Shown piece after piece: positions 62,920 to 64,000 of a stretch of 64,000 nucleotides of DNA. The stretch is from Cynocephalus volans (taxonomy: Eukaryota > Chordata > Mammalia > Dermoptera > Cynocephalidae). The translations under genes and the position numbers were made by a program. The stretch spans positions 39,690,679 to 39,754,678 of the forward strand of contig NC_084462.1 in NCBI RefSeq assembly GCF_027409185.1. The letters run 5' to 3'. Every line of letters starts with the position of its first letter. Within the stretch, counting starts at the first letter, position 1. The notes beneath the pieces are model-generated. The model was not told the origin of the DNA and searched no databases. It was given only the letters and a program-made list of their open reading frames with translations.

Positions 62920-64000
62920 CCAGCGAAAAGGAGATACCCATCCCCATACCTGGATGAGGTGATGTCAGAGAAGGCCAAGTGGGGACTTGGGGCCTAACAT
63001 TGACCCAACAGTAACAAGCTGCTACCTGCGGTGTCCCTGAAGGACATTTGGGGAACCTGGACCTCTACCCCTCCTCAGCAGTAATGAGGTAGCCCCCTCC
63101 CTCCCAGAGGCTGAGTGGGGAGCCTGGACCACTACCTACACCTAACAGCACGAGGTGGCGTCCTCTGCCTCAATGCAGCATCAAAGGAGGCCTGGTTAGA
63201 AAAGAAAGGTTGAACTAGGACTCAGAATCTCATAAAATAATACCCCAAATGTCCACCTGTCATACAAAAATTAAGGAAAATCTTAACTTTAATGAGAAAA
63301 GAAAATCAGCAGATACCAAAACCAAGATGACACAAAAGTAGAAATTCTCTGAAATGGGTTTTAAAACCACCATCATAATAATGCTTCAATAAGTAATTAG
63401 GAACATCCATGAGAGAAAGGAAAAAGTAGAACGTCTCAGCAAAGAAATAGAAGATATATAGAAAAAACAAATGGAAATTTTAGAACTAAAAAATACAATA
63501 ACTGGGATTAGGAACACACAGGCTGGCCTCAGTAGCAGAGTAAAGATGGCAGAGGAAAGAATCAGTGAATTGAAGACAGAATAGAAATTATCCAGTCTGC
63601 ACAGCAGAGGACAAATAAACCAAAAAAATAAAAAATAAAAAAAAAATAGCATAGCTATTGGGGCTTGTAGAACCATAACAAAAGACCTAATATTGTGTCA
63701 CGAGAGTCTCAGGAAGAGGAGAAAGATGAGACTGAAAAATAACTGAAGAAATAACAGCTATAACTTTCCCAAACTTAGCAAAAGATATAAATCTACAGAT
63801 TGAATAAGCTGAGTGAAACCCAAACAAGATAAACTCAAAGACTCAAGACTTAAAATCAAACATCTGAAAACTAAACATAAAGAGAAAAGCTTGAAAGCAG
63901 CAAGTGATAAATGATCTAATAAGATGTTGTAGTAGACCAAACTAAACTAAACTAAAGAAACAAAATAATTCAGAAAGCAGTTTTCATCAGAAACCATGGA
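62920..64000 (+). mobile_element. L1 5' UTR and ORF1-like region, runs off the window
   Basis: From about 63190 the order 'ggactcagaatctcataaaa', 'gaggaaagaatcagtgaatt', 'gaaataacagctataacttt' and 'gaaagcagcaagtgataaat' matches old L1M 5' UTR/ORF1 sequence. The GC-richer part before it may be the upstream 5' UTR. Stops break any frame. Confidence 0.65.

Larger units (their letters stand above)
51329..64000 (-). other. CHRNA7: CHRNA7 intron 4, incomplete (>12.6 kb)
   Basis: No match to exon 4 (the segment ending KPDILLYNS) was found by reading the minus strand to 64000. Besides the repeats listed separately, 51480-52090, 52570-55640, 55700-56780 and 60900-62200 hold nothing I can name, apart from a short CA run near 51948 and a MIR near 61090-61215. 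Confidence 0.85.

Noticed and set aside
51329..64000. CHRNA7 exons 1-4
   Set aside because: I read the minus strand for the exon 4 peptide ending KPDILLYNS and for exon 3 and exon 2 motifs and found none. They should lie past 64000.

Overview
This window is nuclear DNA from a placental mammal. It has one protein-coding gene with canonical GT-AG splicing, long introns, and flanks full of mammalian interspersed repeats (L1, L2, MIR, MER2, MER5A, ERVL-MaLR LTRs). Four tRNA-Ile-like SINEs (two monomers, two dimers) best match, from memory, the CYN/t-SINE family of colugos (Dermoptera). Fruit-bat MEG-T2 is the main alternative, so the species assignment is tentative.

The gene is the 3' two thirds of CHRNA7, the alpha-7 nicotinic acetylcholine receptor subunit, on the minus strand. 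Exons 5 to 10 are at 51249-51328, 47983-48150, 47175-47369, 46156-46242, 42185-42294 and 36989-37507. Their lengths are 80, 168, 195, 87, 110 and 519 nt. Together they encode residues 117-502 (human precursor numbering, from memory) with no frameshift, stop or length change. Exons 1-4 were not found and should lie beyond base 64000. A candidate poly(A) signal is at 36551-36556.

Layout: 1-36550 is intergenic DNA downstream of CHRNA7. It holds an ERV LTR end, a decayed ERVL-like stretch, several MaLR LTRs, old L1 pieces, four SINEs, a young 5'-truncated L1 with a perfect 15-bp target-site duplication (23732-24353), and a 5S rRNA/L1 chimera (27340-28043). 36551-51328 is the CHRNA7 body. 51329-64000 is intron 4, mostly L1 with an ERVL-MaLR LTR.

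Most notable observations: (1) an inverted 5S rRNA fragment fused to an L1 3' end, the pair bounded by one shared 17-bp target-site duplication; (2) a CpG-rich island of about 0.7 kb over CHRNA7 exon 5, far from the gene's 5' end and at the exon where the human truncated paralogue CHRFAM7A takes up CHRNA7 sequence; (3) two palindromic mariner-like mini-elements; (4) monomeric and dimeric tRNA-Ile SINEs that can place the species. I found no evidence of a wholly new gene system; this is an ordinary mammalian locus with some informative retrotransposition events.
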